DNA of 64,000 nucleotides from Vogesella alkaliphila (lineage in GTDB: Bacteria; Pseudomonadota; Gammaproteobacteria; Burkholderiales; Chromobacteriaceae): assembly GCF_014652475.1 (NCBI RefSeq), contig NZ_BMYW01000003.1, forward strand, positions 147,648-211,647, given 5' to 3'. The notes below the pieces were generated by a model. That model saw nothing but the letters and a program-made list of their open reading frames with translations. It was not told where the DNA came from and did not search any database. Both the position numbers and the translations under genes were made by a program. Each line of letters starts with the position of its first letter. Positions within the stretch are counted from its first letter, which is position 1. Of this stretch, positions 28,760 through 38,201 are shown piece after piece.

Positions 28760-29292
28760 CAGCGTGGCGTGGTGCGCCGCGCCGCCATGCGCTGGCCGGC
28801 GTCGCGCAGCTCGTCCTCGCCGATCAGCTGGCCGGCGACCGGGAACAGCCAGTCCTCCTCGCGCTGCGCGTGCTCGCGGTACAGGCGGGTGAACTCGGCG
28901 ATGGCGGCGGCATCGAGGTCGGCCAGCTCGCCGCGGCCGAAGGCCTGCAGTTGGTCGTGGATGGCGCGCCAGCGTGCATTCAGGTAGCCGTGCTCGGCCA
29001 GCAGCTGTTCGATCTTGGCGGCGGCGTCCGGCTGCCGTGCCACGATCAGCGGGAACAGCTCCTGCTCCTCGTCCTGGTGGTGCGCCGGGCCGGCGATCTC
29101 GAAATAGCGCACGATGCCGGCGATGGTGTTCAGCACCGCGTGGCTGTGGCCGTGCTCGGCGATGTAGCCGGGCAGCGCGTCCAGCTGCCCGCAAAAGTGG
29201 CGCACCTTGTCGTGACAGGCGTACAGCATGTCCAGCGGTTCGTCGAAGGAAGGCGCGGGGATCGCGCTGGTGAGGGCGTCCAGGCTCAGCAT
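28759..29292 (-). CDS. Hemerythrin HHE-domain protein
   Basis: 177-aa four-helix protein with metal-ligand motifs of the hemerythrin HHE cation-binding family: His in YACHDKVRHF near 28-33, HHQDEEQELFP near 71, EHGYLNARW near 99 and EHAQREEDWLFP near 140. Such proteins bind a di-iron centre and act in oxygen, nitric oxide or iron handling; the role here is not shown. It is the only gene between two inverted copies of a miniature element, and the stop codon lies at the edge of copy A. No HTH or other domain is attached. Confidence 0.85.
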   Translation of the reverse strand: MLSLDALTSAIPAPSFDEPLDMLYACHDKVRHFCGQLDALPGYIAEHGHSHAVLNTIAGIVRYFEIAGPAHHQDEEQELFPLIVARQPDAAAKIEQLLAEHGYLNARWRAIHDQLQAFGRGELADLDAAAIAEFTRLYREHAQREEDWLFPVAGQLIGEDELRDAGQRMAARRTTPR

Positions 29293-29322
29293 GGCGTGCT
29301 CCGGAAAACGGTGGGTGGTTTC

Positions 29323-29464
29323 AGAACCTGTTCACAATCTGCTGCGCCTTCGTGATCCTGAGTTGGGATTGGCCAAAAAATGCTCATTGACCCCGTGTCA
29401 ACTGCGCTTTTTTGGCCAATCCCGCCTTGTCTGACTTTGGCTCGCGAGATCGTGAACACGTTCT
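29323..29464 (-). mobile_element. Miniature inverted-repeat element, copy B (142 bp)
   Basis: Ends AGAACCTGTTCACAATCT and AGATCGTGAACACGTTCT (16/18 inverted match), the same termini as copy A but in opposite orientation. The interior forms a strong hairpin, GGGATTGGCCAAAAAA (29365-29380) with TTTTTTGGCCAATCCC (29408-29423). It lies in the 5' flank of the hemerythrin gene, so its ends or hairpin may carry signals for it. Confidence 0.75.
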
Positions 29465-29566
29465 CAGTATGGTGCATGGCGGCGGCGCTGCCCATGATCC
29501 GTCTCAAGCGGCGGGCGGGGATTTGCATTACAGTCTCGGCTGGTATTTTTTTGCTGCAGACGAGTG

Positions 29567-30598
29567 ATGACTGTCCCGTTCCTGATCCGTGAACTGTGCC
29601 GCGACGATGCGGCCAACCTGGCCGCCGCGCTGGCGCTGCACGACGCCGCCCATGCGCTGGAAGTGGCGTGGCTGGCGGGCTACCCGCTGCCGCGACTGTG
29701 GCACGGCACCGCCGACATCGCCGCCAGTCCGCTGAACATCCTTGCCGGCTACGACGAAACGATGCAGCTGTGCGCCTTGCTGGCCTGCGGCCGGGCCGAC
29801 GACGGCAGCCTCGACATCGTGCGCCTGCTGGTGGCGCCGGCGCGCCTGGGCGAGGGCTGGGCCGGGCGCCTGCTCACCGCCGCGCTGGCCGGCGAAACGG
29901 CGGCCACGGTCAGCAGCGCGCAGGCCAACCGCGCTGCGCTGCGCTGCTACCACAAGGCCGGCTTCGTGCGCCAGCGCGACTTCGCCACCGCGGACGGGCT
30001 GGCGCTGACCACGCTGCGCTGGCAGCGCGACGACAGCGAACTGCCGCTGACGCTGGACGCCGACGGCTGGGTCAACGAGGCAGAGCGGCTGCCGTCGCCC
30101 AATTGCGACAGTTATCCACAGCCGGAGGTGCCGCTGCTGGTTATCCACAATATCAGCCTGCCGCCGTACCGCTACGGCGGCGACGGCGTGGCGCAGCTGT
30201 TCGGCAATCGCCTCGATCCGGCGGCCGATCCCTACTACGCCACCATCGCCCACCTGCGGGTGTCGGCACACTTCTTCATCCGTCGCGACGGCAGCCTGCT
30301 GCAGTTCGTGTCCACCCGCCAGCGCGCGTGGCACGCCGGGGTGTCGCAGTGGCGCGGCCGCGAGCGCTGCAACGACTTCGCGCTGGGCATCGAGCTGGAA
30401 GGCTGCGATTTCGAGCCGTTCTGCCACGCGCAGTACCGCACGCTGGCGGCACTGGCGCGCCTGCTGCAGCGCGAGTGCGGCATCGAGGCCATCACCGGCC
30501 ACCAGCACATCGCGCCGGGGCGCAAGACCGATCCGGGGCCGTACTTCGACTGGCCAAGGTTGGCCGCAGCGGTGGGGCGGGCATTGCCGGAGAACTGA
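29567..30598 (+). CDS. ampD: GNAT acetyltransferase-AmpD amidase fusion
   Basis: 343-aa two-domain protein. Residues about 1-155 look like a GNAT N-acetyltransferase: VRLLVAPARLGEGWAGRLL is the acetyl-CoA-binding strand and loop, and SAQANRAALRCYHKAGFV is the usual C-terminal motif. Residues about 158-343 are a full AmpD: LLVIHNISLPP (zinc His194), AHLRVSAHFFIRRDG, RAWHAGVSQWRGRERCNDF, and GHQHIAPGRKTDPG with zinc ligands His312 and Asp322. AmpD cleaves the stem peptide from anhydro-muropeptides in cytosolic cell-wall recycling and so keeps AmpR-type induction low. Normal AmpD has about 185 aa and no extra domain. A GTG one codon upstream is an alternative start. Repeat copies lie in both domains (29607-29620 and 30556-30569). 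Confidence 0.87.
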   Translation: MTVPFLIRELCRDDAANLAAALALHDAAHALEVAWLAGYPLPRLWHGTADIAASPLNILAGYDETMQLCALLACGRADDGSLDIVRLLVAPARLGEGWAGRLLTAALAGETAATVSSAQANRAALRCYHKAGFVRQRDFATADGLALTTLRWQRDDSELPLTLDADGWVNEAERLPSPNCDSYPQPEVPLLVIHNISLPPYRYGGDGVAQLFGNRLDPAADPYYATIAHLRVSAHFFIRRDGSLLQFVSTRQRAWHAGVSQWRGRERCNDFALGIELEGCDFEPFCHAQYRTLAALARLLQRECGIEAITGHQHIAPGRKTDPGPYFDWPRLAAAVGRALPEN

Positions 30599-30678
30599 GC
30601 CGGTGGCACGAGGATGAGGGGGCAGAAGTCACGCCAGGAGGCGGTCGGCTGGCGGCAAGCGCGGTCCTGATGTCGCAC

Positions 30679-30708
30679 TAAAAAGGGCAAGCCCTCCGGC
30701 TTGCCCTT
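30679..30708 (-). terminator. Terminator between ampD and kup; recurring stem family
   Basis: AAGGGCAAGCC, CTCC loop, GGCTTGCCCTT with an A-run on the left, giving a T-run for minus-strand kup transcripts. Same stem as 39158-39183. Confidence 0.82.
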
Positions 30709-30719
30709 GTCGTGACGGC

Positions 30720-30733
30720 TGGCGGCCAACCTT
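30720..30733 (-). repeat. Dispersed repeat after kup (13/14)
   Basis: Minus-strand copy. With the following bases it makes a 9-bp palindrome, GGCGGCCAA / TTGGCCGCC (30721-30740), next to the kup stop. Confidence 0.8.
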
Positions 30734-30747
30734 GGCCGCCGCGCGGT

Positions 30748-32613
30748 TTACAGCTCGACCTGCGCACCCATCTCCACCACGCGGTTGGTCGGGATCTGGA
30801 AGAAGTCGGTGGCGCGCAGCGCGTTGCGGCTCATCCACACGAACAGCGTCTCGCGCCACGGCGGCAGGCCTTCGCGCTCGGTCTGGATCAGCGTCTCGCG
30901 CGACAGGAAGAATGAGGTGTCCATCAGCTCGAAAACCAGGCCCTGCGCCGCGCACAGGTCGAGGATCTGCTGCACGTCCGGCGTTTCCTTGAAGCCGTAG
31001 TAGGCCATCACCCGCCAGAAGCTGTCGGACAGCTGCAGGACTTCCACCCGCTCGTCCTCGTCGACGTAGGGGATGTCCTCGCCGCGGATGGTCATCAGCA
31101 CCACCCGCTCGTGCAGCACCTTGTTGTGCTTCAGGTTGTGCAGCAGCGCGTGCGGTACGCCGTGGGTGGTGCTGGTGAGGAATACCGCGGTGCCCTGCAC
31201 CCGCTCCGGCGGGTAGGCTTCCATGTTCTCGACGAAGCCGTCCAGCGGGATCGCCATCTCGTTCAGGCGCTGCATCAGCAGGCGGCGGCCCTGTTTCCAG
31301 GTGGTCATCAGGATGAAGGCGCCGATGCCGATCAGCAGCGGCAGCCAGCCGCCGGCGAAGATCTTCACCACGTTGGCGAGGAACAGCGGCAGGTCGATCA
31401 CCAGCAGCGCGACCAGCAGCGGTGCCACCAGCGCCCGCGGCCAGCTCCAGCCGCGCCAGGCGACGGTGCATACCAGGATGGAGGTGATCACCATGGTGCC
31501 GGTCACGGCGATGCCGTAGGCGCCGGCCAGCGCGCTGGAGTTCTGGAACATCCCCACCACCGCGATCACCGCCAGCAGCAGGCCCCAGTTGATCAGCGGG
31601 ATGTAGATCTGGCCGATCTCGTTGTCCGAGGTGTGGGTGATCTCCATGCGCGGCAGGTAGCCCAGCTGCACCGCCTGGCGGGTCAGCGAGAACACGCCGG
31701 AGATCACCGCCTGCGACGCGATCACCGTGGCGCAGGTGGACAGGATCACCAGCGGCAGCAGCGCCCACTGCGGCGCCAGGTGGAAGAACGGGTTGGCGCG
31801 CGCCTCCGGGCTGGCGAGGATCTCGGCGCCCTGGCCGAAGTAGTTCAGCAGCAGCGCCGGCAGCACGTAGAAGAACCAGGCCAGGCGGATCGGCCTGGCG
31901 CCGAAGTGGCCCATGTCGGCGTACAGCGCCTCGGCGCCGGTCAGCGCCAGCACCACCGAGCCCAGCGCCAGGAAGCCGATGGTGCCGTGGCTGAACAGGA
32001 AGTCGATGCCCCACAGCGGGTTCAGCGCCGCCAGCACCTGCGGATTGCGCAGGATGCCGAGCACGCCGAGCGTGGCCAGCGCCGCGAACCACAGCATCAT
32101 CACCGGGCCGAACAGCTTGCCGACACTGGCGGTGCCGTGCTTCTGGATCAGGAACAGGCCGATCAGCACCGCCAGCGCCAGCGGCAGCACGTAGGGCTTG
32201 AACGCCGGGGTGATCACCTCCAGCCCTTCCACCGCCGACAGCACCGAAATGGCCGGCGTGATCACCACCTCGCCGTAGAAGAAGCCGCCGCCCATCAGGC
32301 CGATGGCGGCCAGTATCCAGCCGCGCGGGCCGACGCAACGCCGCGCCAGCGCCATCAGCGTCAGGATGCCGCCCTCGCCGCGGTTGTCGGCGCGCAGCAC
32401 GAAGCTGAGGTATTTCAGCGACACGACCAGGATCAGGCCCCAGACGATCAGCGACAGGATGCCCAGCACGTTGGCCGGCGTGACCGCCAGGCCCAGGTGG
32501 GGGCCGAAGCATTCTTTCAGGGTGTAGAGGGGGCTGGTGCCGATGTCCCCGTACACGACCCCCAGCGCCGCCAGCGTGATACCGGCGAGCGCCTGTTTGT
32601 TTTGAGCCTGCAT
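30748..32613 (-). CDS. kup: Low-affinity potassium transporter Kup
   Basis: 621-aa K+:H+ symporter of the KUP/HAK/KT family, with about 12 membrane segments in the first 430 residues and a cytosolic C-terminal tail. N-terminal mark [20 protein letters not shown] at about 17-36 is characteristic; [17 protein letters not shown] near 235 and [20 protein letters not shown] near 300 also fit. Single gene on minus with a terminator beyond its stop. Confidence 0.95.
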   Translation of the reverse strand: MQAQNKQALAGITLAALGVVYGDIGTSPLYTLKECFGPHLGLAVTPANVLGILSLIVWGLILVVSLKYLSFVLRADNRGEGGILTLMALARRCVGPRGWILAAIGLMGGGFFYGEVVITPAISVLSAVEGLEVITPAFKPYVLPLALAVLIGLFLIQKHGTASVGKLFGPVMMLWFAALATLGVLGILRNPQVLAALNPLWGIDFLFSHGTIGFLALGSVVLALTGAEALYADMGHFGARPIRLAWFFYVLPALLLNYFGQGAEILASPEARANPFFHLAPQWALLPLVILSTCATVIASQAVISGVFSLTRQAVQLGYLPRMEITHTSDNEIGQIYIPLINWGLLLAVIAVVGMFQNSSALAGAYGIAVTGTMVITSILVCTVAWRGWSWPRALVAPLLVALLVIDLPLFLANVVKIFAGGWLPLLIGIGAFILMTTWKQGRRLLMQRLNEMAIPLDGFVENMEAYPPERVQGTAVFLTSTTHGVPHALLHNLKHNKVLHERVVLMTIRGEDIPYVDEDERVEVLQLSDSFWRVMAYYGFKETPDVQQILDLCAAQGLVFELMDTSFFLSRETLIQTEREGLPPWRETLFVWMSRNALRATDFFQIPTNRVVEMGAQVEL

Positions 32614-32791
32614 GATTTTGTGTATTTTTTGGTGGGTGGCGCCGCCACGGATGTTGCAGCGCAGTATTGCGAATCTCGGGTGAGCGCGAAGCTTACTCTT
32701 GTGCCCTGCAATGTGCCATGCGGCGCCCGCTTTTGTAGCGCAATTGCGGGCGCAGTGTAGAGCCGATGCGACAGGTGGTGCGCCGGCGCGG

Positions 32792-33673
32792 CTAAATGCC
32801 GCCTTCTTCCTCCAGCCAGGCGCAGAAATCGGCGCACAGCGGGTCTTCCGCCAGCGTCAGCGGCAGCACCCAGGAGTAGCCGCGCGCCTTCACCCGCGGC
32901 CCGTCCAGCGGCGCCACCAGCTTGCCGCTGGCGATCAGCGCGTCGGTCACCGGCTGCGCGCCGAGCACCACCCCCAGGCCGTCGACCGCCGCCTGCAGCG
33001 CCAGATAGTAGTGGTCGAAGTGCTGGTGCGCCGCCGCCTGCAGCGCCGGGCTGCCGGCCGCCGCCAGCCAGCGCTCCCACGACACCGGCCGCGTTTCCGA
33101 GTGCAGCAGCGTGTGCCGCGCGAGGTCGGCCACCGTCGCCAGCGGCCTGCTCGCCAGCAGCGCCGGGCTCAGCAGCGGCTGTTCGTGCTCGGTGAGGAAC
33201 AGGTGCGACACGAAGCCGTGCCAGTGGTCATGGCCGCGGCGGATGGCGATGTCGAAATCGGCGTGCTGGTCGTGGATGATGGTGTCCGAGGTCGCCAGCC
33301 GCAGCTCGACGCCGGGATGGCGCAGCTGGAAGCGTGTCAGCCGTGGCAGCAGCCAGTGCATCGCCAGCGTCGGCGTGGCGTTGATGCGCAGCTGCCGCGT
33401 GCGATCCTGGGTCAGGCGCTCGGTGGCGGTGGCGATGCTGTCGAAGGCGGTCTGCAGCACCGGCAGGTACTGGCGACCGTTGTCGGTGAGCAGCACGCGC
33501 TTGCCGACGCGGTCGAACAGCGCCAGCCCCAGCCAGTCCTCCAGCTGCCGGATCTGGCGGCTGATGGCGCCGTGGGTCACATGCAGCTGTTCCGCCGCGG
33601 CGCTGAAACTGCCGCAGCGTGCCGCGGCTTCAAAGGCGCGCAGGGCGTTGAGTGGGGGGAGTCGCCGGTTCAT
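32792..33673 (-). CDS. LysR-family regulator (GcvA-like)
   Basis: 293-aa LysR-type protein, HTH about 5-65 ([20 protein letters not shown], then [14 protein letters not shown]), effector domain from about 90 with [16 protein letters not shown] as in the GcvA subgroup. It is divergent from the chromate transporter pair with only 78 bp between, so it may control it. Start [11 protein letters not shown] matches GcvA-type proteins; the longer frame enters the divergent promoter. Effector unknown. Confidence 0.87.
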   Translation of the reverse strand: MNRRLPPLNALRAFEAAARCGSFSAAAEQLHVTHGAISRQIRQLEDWLGLALFDRVGKRVLLTDNGRQYLPVLQTAFDSIATATERLTQDRTRQLRINATPTLAMHWLLPRLTRFQLRHPGVELRLATSDTIIHDQHADFDIAIRRGHDHWHGFVSHLFLTEHEQPLLSPALLASRPLATVADLARHTLLHSETRPVSWERWLAAAGSPALQAAAHQHFDHYYLALQAAVDGLGVVLGAQPVTDALIASGKLVAPLDGPRVKARGYSWVLPLTLAEDPLCADFCAWLEEEGGI

Positions 33674-33751
33674 GCTTGTGAGCATAACGCACAAGCGAAG
33701 TCGGAAAAACTCGTTTGTCGCCACCCCCGCTTCCGCACTACGCTACAGGCC

Positions 33752-34306
33752 ATGGAAACCCGAAACATTCCCACCCGCCGCGAGCTGTTCACCGGCTTCT
33801 TCGGCATCGGCATCGTCGGCTTCGGCGGCGTGCTGCCGCTGGTGCACCACATGCTGGTGCTGCGCAAGGGCTGGCTGACCGACGCCGAATTCACCGAGCT
33901 GCTCGGCCTGGGCCAGATCCTGCCCGGCCCCAACGTCGTCAACCTCAGCGTCGCCGTCGGCGGCCGCTTTCACGGTGCCAGCGGCGCGCTGCTGGCGTTC
34001 AGCGGCCTGCTGCTGGCGCCGTTCTGCATCGCCATGCTGCTGGTGTCGCTGTACCAGCAGTACCGCGGCCTGCCGGCGCTGCAGCAGGTGCTGGCCGGGC
34101 TGGCGCCGGCGGCCACCGGCCTGATCTTCGGCATGGGGCTGCGGCTGGCCGCCAAGCTGGAGCGCAGCAGCTGGTGCATCGCGCTGGCGGTGGCCACCTT
34201 TGTCGCCATCGGCCTGCTGCACTGGCCGCTGCTGCCGCTGTTGCTGGTGATGGTGCCGCTGGCGGTGACGCTGGCCTGGCACCTGCAGCAGAAGGAGCCG
34301 GCATGA
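33752..34306 (+). CDS. chrA: Chromate transporter, N-terminal-half protein
   Basis: 184-aa membrane protein with one chromate-transport domain: FFGIGIVGFGGVLPLVHHMLV near 15-35 and LGLGQILPGPNVVNLSVAVG near 50-69, the GFGG and PGP marks of the CHR family. Long ChrA proteins carry two such domains in one chain; here the second is the next gene. The stop overlaps the next start (ATGA). The pair should act as a heterodimer in the inner membrane. Chromate export is the named family function, but short CHR proteins may have other substrates. Confidence 0.85.
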   Translation: METRNIPTRRELFTGFFGIGIVGFGGVLPLVHHMLVLRKGWLTDAEFTELLGLGQILPGPNVVNLSVAVGGRFHGASGALLAFSGLLLAPFCIAMLLVSLYQQYRGLPALQQVLAGLAPAATGLIFGMGLRLAAKLERSSWCIALAVATFVAIGLLHWPLLPLLLVMVPLAVTLAWHLQQKEPA

Positions 34307-34827
34307 GCGCGATGCTGCTTGCCCTGTTCCTGGTGTTCGGCCAGCTGTCGCTGATGGCGGTCGGCGGCGCCAACGCGGTGGTGCCGGAGATGCTGCGCAT
34401 GGTGGTCAACGAGCACGGCTGGATGACGGCGGCTGAATTCACCGCGCTGTTCGCCATCGCGCAGTCGGCGCCGGGGCCGAACGTGCTGGTCGCCAGCCTG
34501 GTCGGCTGGCAGATGGCCAGCCTGCCCGGCGCCGCCATCAGCCTGCTCGGCATCTGCGGCCCGTCCTCGGTGCTCAGCTTCTACGTCGCCAGACTGTGGC
34601 AGCGCTTCCGCGATTACAAGCTGTGCCACGCCATCCAGCGCGGCTTCGCGCCGCTGTCGATCGGGCTGGTGCTGGGCGGCGCCTGGCTGCTGGCCGGCAT
34701 CGCCAACACCGGCTGGAGCGCGTGGCTGCTGTGCGCGGTCAGCGCGCTGATCGCCTGGCGCACCAGCCTGCACCCGCTGTGGCTGCTGGGCGCCGGCGCC
34801 GTGGCCGGGCTGCTGGGCTGGGTGTAA
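34303..34827 (+). CDS. Chromate transporter, C-terminal-half protein
   Basis: 174-aa partner of the previous gene, with its own CHR domain: QLSLMAVGGANAVVPEMLRM near 15-34 and AIAQSAPGPNVLVASLVGWQ near 48-67. Begins in a 4-nt overlap with the first gene, showing translational coupling of equal amounts. About five to six hydrophobic segments. Followed by an inverted-repeat terminator made from two dispersed-repeat copies. Confidence 0.85.
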   Translation: MSAMLLALFLVFGQLSLMAVGGANAVVPEMLRMVVNEHGWMTAAEFTALFAIAQSAPGPNVLVASLVGWQMASLPGAAISLLGICGPSSVLSFYVARLWQRFRDYKLCHAIQRGFAPLSIGLVLGGAWLLAGIANTGWSAWLLCAVSALIAWRTSLHPLWLLGAGAVAGLLGWV

Positions 34828-34857
34828 CCGTCCGGCGCATCGCCGGTAGCATGATTG

Positions 34858-34887
34858 CAAGGTTGGCCGCCGCTGCGGCCAACCTTT
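34858..34887. terminator. Hairpin made of two inverted dispersed repeats, before proS
   Basis: AAGGTTGGCCGC (34859-34870), 4-nt loop CGCT, GCGGCCAACCTT (34875-34886) and one more T: a 12-bp perfect stem. It lies 31 bp past the chromate transporter genes and 67 bp before proS. Both arms are the dispersed motif. Confidence 0.85.
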
Positions 34888-34953
34888 CCGCCGTCTGCCC
34901 TAAACGGCTACAATCAGCGCTATTTCGCCGAAATCTCAAGGATAACCAACACC

Positions 34954-36660
34954 ATGCGCGCCTCGCAGTTTTTCATCTCCACCCAGAAAGAAGCCCCCGC
35001 CGACGCGGATATCGTGAGCCAGAAGCTGATGCTGCGTGCCGGCTTCATCCGCAAGGTCGCCGCCGGTGTCTACTCGTGGATGCCGATGGGCCTGCGTTCG
35101 CTGAAGAAGGTCGAGAACATCGTGCGCGAGGAAATGAACCGCGCCGGCGCCATCGAGATGGTGATGCCGGTGGTGCAGCCGGCCGGCCTGTGGCAGGAAA
35201 CCGGCCGCTTCGACAGCATGGGTGCCGAGCTGCTGCGCTTCAAGGACCGCCACGACCGTGATTTCGTGATCCAGCCGACCTCGGAGGAAGTGGTCACCGA
35301 CATCGCCCGCGCCGAGCTGCGCAGCTACCGCGCGCTGCCGAAGAACTTCTACCAGATCCAGACCAAGTTCCGCGACGAGCGCCGTCCGCGCTTCGGCGTG
35401 ATGCGCGGTCGCGAGTTCACCATGAAGGATGCCTACTCCTTCGACCGCAGCGCCGAAGACGCCGGCAAGAGCTACGACAACATGTTCGCCGCCTACTGCC
35501 GCATCTTCGACCGCCTGGGCCTGACCTACCGCGCGGTGGCGGCCGACACCGGCGCCATCGGCGGCGACCGCTCGCACGAATTCCAGGTGATCGCCGAAAC
35601 CGGCGAAGACGCCATCGTCTACTGCCCGACCTCCGACTACGCGGCCAACATCGAGCTGGCTGAAGCGGTGGCCCCGACCGGCGAGCGCCCGGCCGCGGCG
35701 GCCACGCTTGAGAAGGTGCACACCCCGAAGGTGAAGACCATCGCCGAGCTGGTGGATTTCCTGAAGGTCGACATCACCGCGACCGTGAAGGCGGTGGTGG
35801 TGGAAGGCGAAAAGGGCGAGGCGGTGCTGATGCTGGTGCGCGGCGACCACGAGCTGAACGAGGTGAAAGCGGAGAAGATCGCCGGCATCAAGAAGCCGCT
35901 GACCTTCGCCGCGCCGGCCGTGATCAAGGACGCCTTCGGCGCCAACCCCGGCTCGCTGGGCCCGGTGGGCTTTAGCGGCCGCGTGATCGCCGACCGTACC
36001 GTGGCCAAGATGGCCGACTTCGTGATCGGTGCCAACGAGGACGACCAGCACTACACCGGCGCCAACTTCGGCCGCGACTGCGCGGAACCGGAAGTGGCCG
36101 ACCTGCGCAACGTGGTGGTCGGCGACGTGTCGCCGTGCGGCAACGGCGTGCTCGACATCCAGCGCGGCATCGAGGTCGGCCACGTGTTCTACCTCGGCAC
36201 CAAGTATTCCAAGGCGATGAACGCCACCTTCCTCGACGAGGACGGCAAGCCGAAGCACTTCGAGATGGGCTGCTACGGCATCGGCGTGAGCCGCATCCTC
36301 GGCGCCGCCATCGAGCAGAACTACGACGACAAGGGCATGATCTGGCCGGACGCGATCGCGCCGTTTGCCGTGGTGATCTGCCCGGTCGGCTACGACCGCT
36401 CCGAGGGCGTGAAGGCCGCCGCCGACGCGCTGTATGCCGGCCTGCAGGACAAGGGCGTGGACGTGATCATCGACGACCGCGGCGAGCGCCCGGGCGCGAT
36501 GTTCGCCGACTGGGAGCTGATCGGCGCGCCGCACCGCGTCACCATCGGCGACCGCGGCCTGAAGGAAGGCAAGGTCGAGTACCAGCACCGCCGCGATGCG
36601 GAATCCACGCCTGTGGCGCCGGACGCGGTGCTGGACTTCGTGCTGGGCAAGCTGGCCTGA
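34954..36660 (+). CDS. proS: Prolyl-tRNA synthetase (bacterial type)
   Basis: Charges tRNA-Pro with proline. 568 aa, the bacterial-type ProS length. N-terminus [20 protein letters not shown] and the class II catalytic pieces [14 protein letters not shown] near 105, [22 protein letters not shown] near 140 and a long inserted editing (INS) domain about 225-405, then [17 protein letters not shown] near 440. The anticodon-binding domain follows. Start supported by AAGGAT upstream. Followed after 8 nt by a lytic transglycosylase gene. Confidence 0.96.
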   Translation: MRASQFFISTQKEAPADADIVSQKLMLRAGFIRKVAAGVYSWMPMGLRSLKKVENIVREEMNRAGAIEMVMPVVQPAGLWQETGRFDSMGAELLRFKDRHDRDFVIQPTSEEVVTDIARAELRSYRALPKNFYQIQTKFRDERRPRFGVMRGREFTMKDAYSFDRSAEDAGKSYDNMFAAYCRIFDRLGLTYRAVAADTGAIGGDRSHEFQVIAETGEDAIVYCPTSDYAANIELAEAVAPTGERPAAAATLEKVHTPKVKTIAELVDFLKVDITATVKAVVVEGEKGEAVLMLVRGDHELNEVKAEKIAGIKKPLTFAAPAVIKDAFGANPGSLGPVGFSGRVIADRTVAKMADFVIGANEDDQHYTGANFGRDCAEPEVADLRNVVVGDVSPCGNGVLDIQRGIEVGHVFYLGTKYSKAMNATFLDEDGKPKHFEMGCYGIGVSRILGAAIEQNYDDKGMIWPDAIAPFAVVICPVGYDRSEGVKAAADALYAGLQDKGVDVIIDDRGERPGAMFADWELIGAPHRVTIGDRGLKEGKVEYQHRRDAESTPVAPDAVLDFVLGKLA

Positions 36661-36668
36661 TTGCGGCC

Positions 36669-37295
36669 ATGAACGCGCCGCGCCTTGCCTGCCTGCTGCT
36701 GGCGGCGGCCCTCTGGGCGGCACCGGCGTGGGCCGGGGCGCAGCGCGAAGAGGCGCTGGCGGCCAACGTGGCCAGCGCCATGTCGCGCAGCATCGCCGAC
36801 GTCAACGCGCCGCGGCTGGTGTTCGACAACCCGCACGAGGGCGCGGCGTGGCTGGCGGAGATGTCGCGGCGGCTGCAAAAACGCATCCCGGACCAGTGGC
36901 TGCGCGAGCGGCTGCTGACCGCGGTGCAGTACGAGGCGACCCGCGCCGGGCTGGACCCGCAGCTGGTGCTGGGGCTGATCCAGGTCGAGAGCGGCTTCAA
37001 GAAGTACGCGATCTCGCCGGTCGGTGCGCGCGGCCTGATGCAGGTGATGCCGTTCTGGGTGCGCAGCATCGGCGCCAGCGGCCACAACCTGTTCGACCTC
37101 ACGCTGAACCTGCGCTACGGCTGCACCATCCTGCGCCATTACCTCGACATCGAGCGCGGCAACCTGTTCCGCGCGCTGGGGCGCTACAACGGCAGCCTCG
37201 GCCGCGCCGAGTATCCCAATCTGGTGGTCGGCGCCTGGCGCAGCCACTGGCAGTGGACGCCGCCGGCCGGCCTGCAGCAAACCGCCGGCCACTGA
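36669..37295 (+). CDS. Lytic transglycosylase (Slt/MltE-like)
   Basis: 208-aa exported peptidoglycan lytic transglycosylase. Signal peptide about 1-23 (ends PAWAG). The SLT domain shows LVLGLIQVESGFKKYAISP with catalytic Glu107, then GARGLMQVMPFW and ALGRYNGSLGRAEYP. It cleaves glycan strands in the periplasm. It starts 8 nt after proS and is probably co-transcribed. No lipobox is seen, so it should be soluble. Confidence 0.88.
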   Translation: MNAPRLACLLLAAALWAAPAWAGAQREEALAANVASAMSRSIADVNAPRLVFDNPHEGAAWLAEMSRRLQKRIPDQWLRERLLTAVQYEATRAGLDPQLVLGLIQVESGFKKYAISPVGARGLMQVMPFWVRSIGASGHNLFDLTLNLRYGCTILRHYLDIERGNLFRALGRYNGSLGRAEYPNLVVGAWRSHWQWTPPAGLQQTAGH

Positions 37296-37322
37296 CGCTT
37301 GTCGCACCGGCGCCATGCTTCC

Positions 37323-37355
37323 GGCCGCAAGCCCGTGCTTGCGGCCAACCTTTTT
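37323..37355 (+). terminator. Terminator with an exact dispersed repeat in its right arm
   Basis: GGCCGCAAGC, 4-nt loop, GCTTGCGGCC, then AACC and five T. The right side, 37339-37352, is an exact TTGCGGCCAACCTT (minus-strand repeat). It lies between the transglycosylase and the methyltransferase genes. Confidence 0.8.
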
Positions 37356-37369
37356 ATACGGACACCGCG

Positions 37370-38191
37370 ATGAGCCTGATCCCCGAAATCAAACCGCAGC
37401 AGTCCATCGAACTGCTGAAAGAGCTGCACATCCTGACCCGCGACGGCAAGATCAACCAGGACACCCGCCGCAAGCTGAAGCAGGTGTACCACCTGTACCA
37501 GTTCATCGAGCCGTTGATGGCCGACGTGCTGGCGGAAAAAGGCAGCCTGACGCTGGCCGACCACGGCGCCGGCAAGTCCTACCTCGGCTTCATCCTCTAC
37601 GACCTGTTCCTGAAGGACAAACCATCCGCCCACGTCTACGGCGTGGAAACGCGGCAGGACCTGGTGGACAAGTCGGTGGATCTCGCGCAGCGGCTGGGTT
37701 TTGCCGGCATGAGCTTCCTCAATCTCACCGTCGAGCAGTCCATCACCTCCGACGCGCTGCCGCCGCAGGTGGACATCATCACCGCGCTGCACGCCTGCAA
37801 TACCGCCACCGACGACGCCATCCGCTTCGCGCTGGCCAAGGACGCCAAGTACATCGTGCTGGTACCGTGCTGCCAGGCCGAAGTGGCCGCAGTGCTGCGG
37901 CAGAAGAAGAACGAGACCTTCGGCAAGACGCCGCTGTCCGAGCTGTGGCGCCACCCGATCCATACCCGAGAGTTCGGCAGCCAGCTCACCAACGTGCTGC
38001 GCTGCCTGCAGCTGGAGGCGCGCGGCTACCAGGTCACCGTCACCGAACTGGTGGGCTGGGAGCACTCGATGAAGAACGAGCTGATCATCGCCAAGAAGGT
38101 CGGCGGCGCGAAAAAGAGCGCGCGCGAACGCCAGGAAAGCATCCTGCGCGAGCTGAACCTGGAAGAACTGCGCGAGCGCTTCGCCTACTGA
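37370..38191 (+). CDS. SAM-dependent methyltransferase (Methyltransf_32-like)
   Basis: 273-aa cytosolic protein with a class I methyltransferase core: motif I LADHGAGKSYLGF near 62, acidic motif VYGVETRQDLVD near 88, and IITALHACNTATDDAIRFAL plus VLVPCCQAEVA, a pattern I know from Methyltransf_32/GSTCD-like methyltransferases. Substrate unknown; some relatives are linked to RNA modification. It starts 15 nt past the preceding T-run and is followed by a LysR gene with an 8-nt GAGG-ATG spacing. Confidence 0.78.
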   Translation: MSLIPEIKPQQSIELLKELHILTRDGKINQDTRRKLKQVYHLYQFIEPLMADVLAEKGSLTLADHGAGKSYLGFILYDLFLKDKPSAHVYGVETRQDLVDKSVDLAQRLGFAGMSFLNLTVEQSITSDALPPQVDIITALHACNTATDDAIRFALAKDAKYIVLVPCCQAEVAAVLRQKKNETFGKTPLSELWRHPIHTREFGSQLTNVLRCLQLEARGYQVTVTELVGWEHSMKNELIIAKKVGGAKKSARERQESILRELNLEELRERFAY

Positions 38192-38201
38192 GGCCGTGAA
38201 C

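Noticed and set aside
29323-29464. Insertion sequence with transposase
   Set aside because: Only 142 bp, no coding capacity; termini and hairpin fit a miniature element.
34889-34898. GCCGTCTGCC, resembling the Neisseria DUS core GCCGTCTGAA
   Set aside because: Only a partial match and isolated; no series of canonical DUS is seen in the window.
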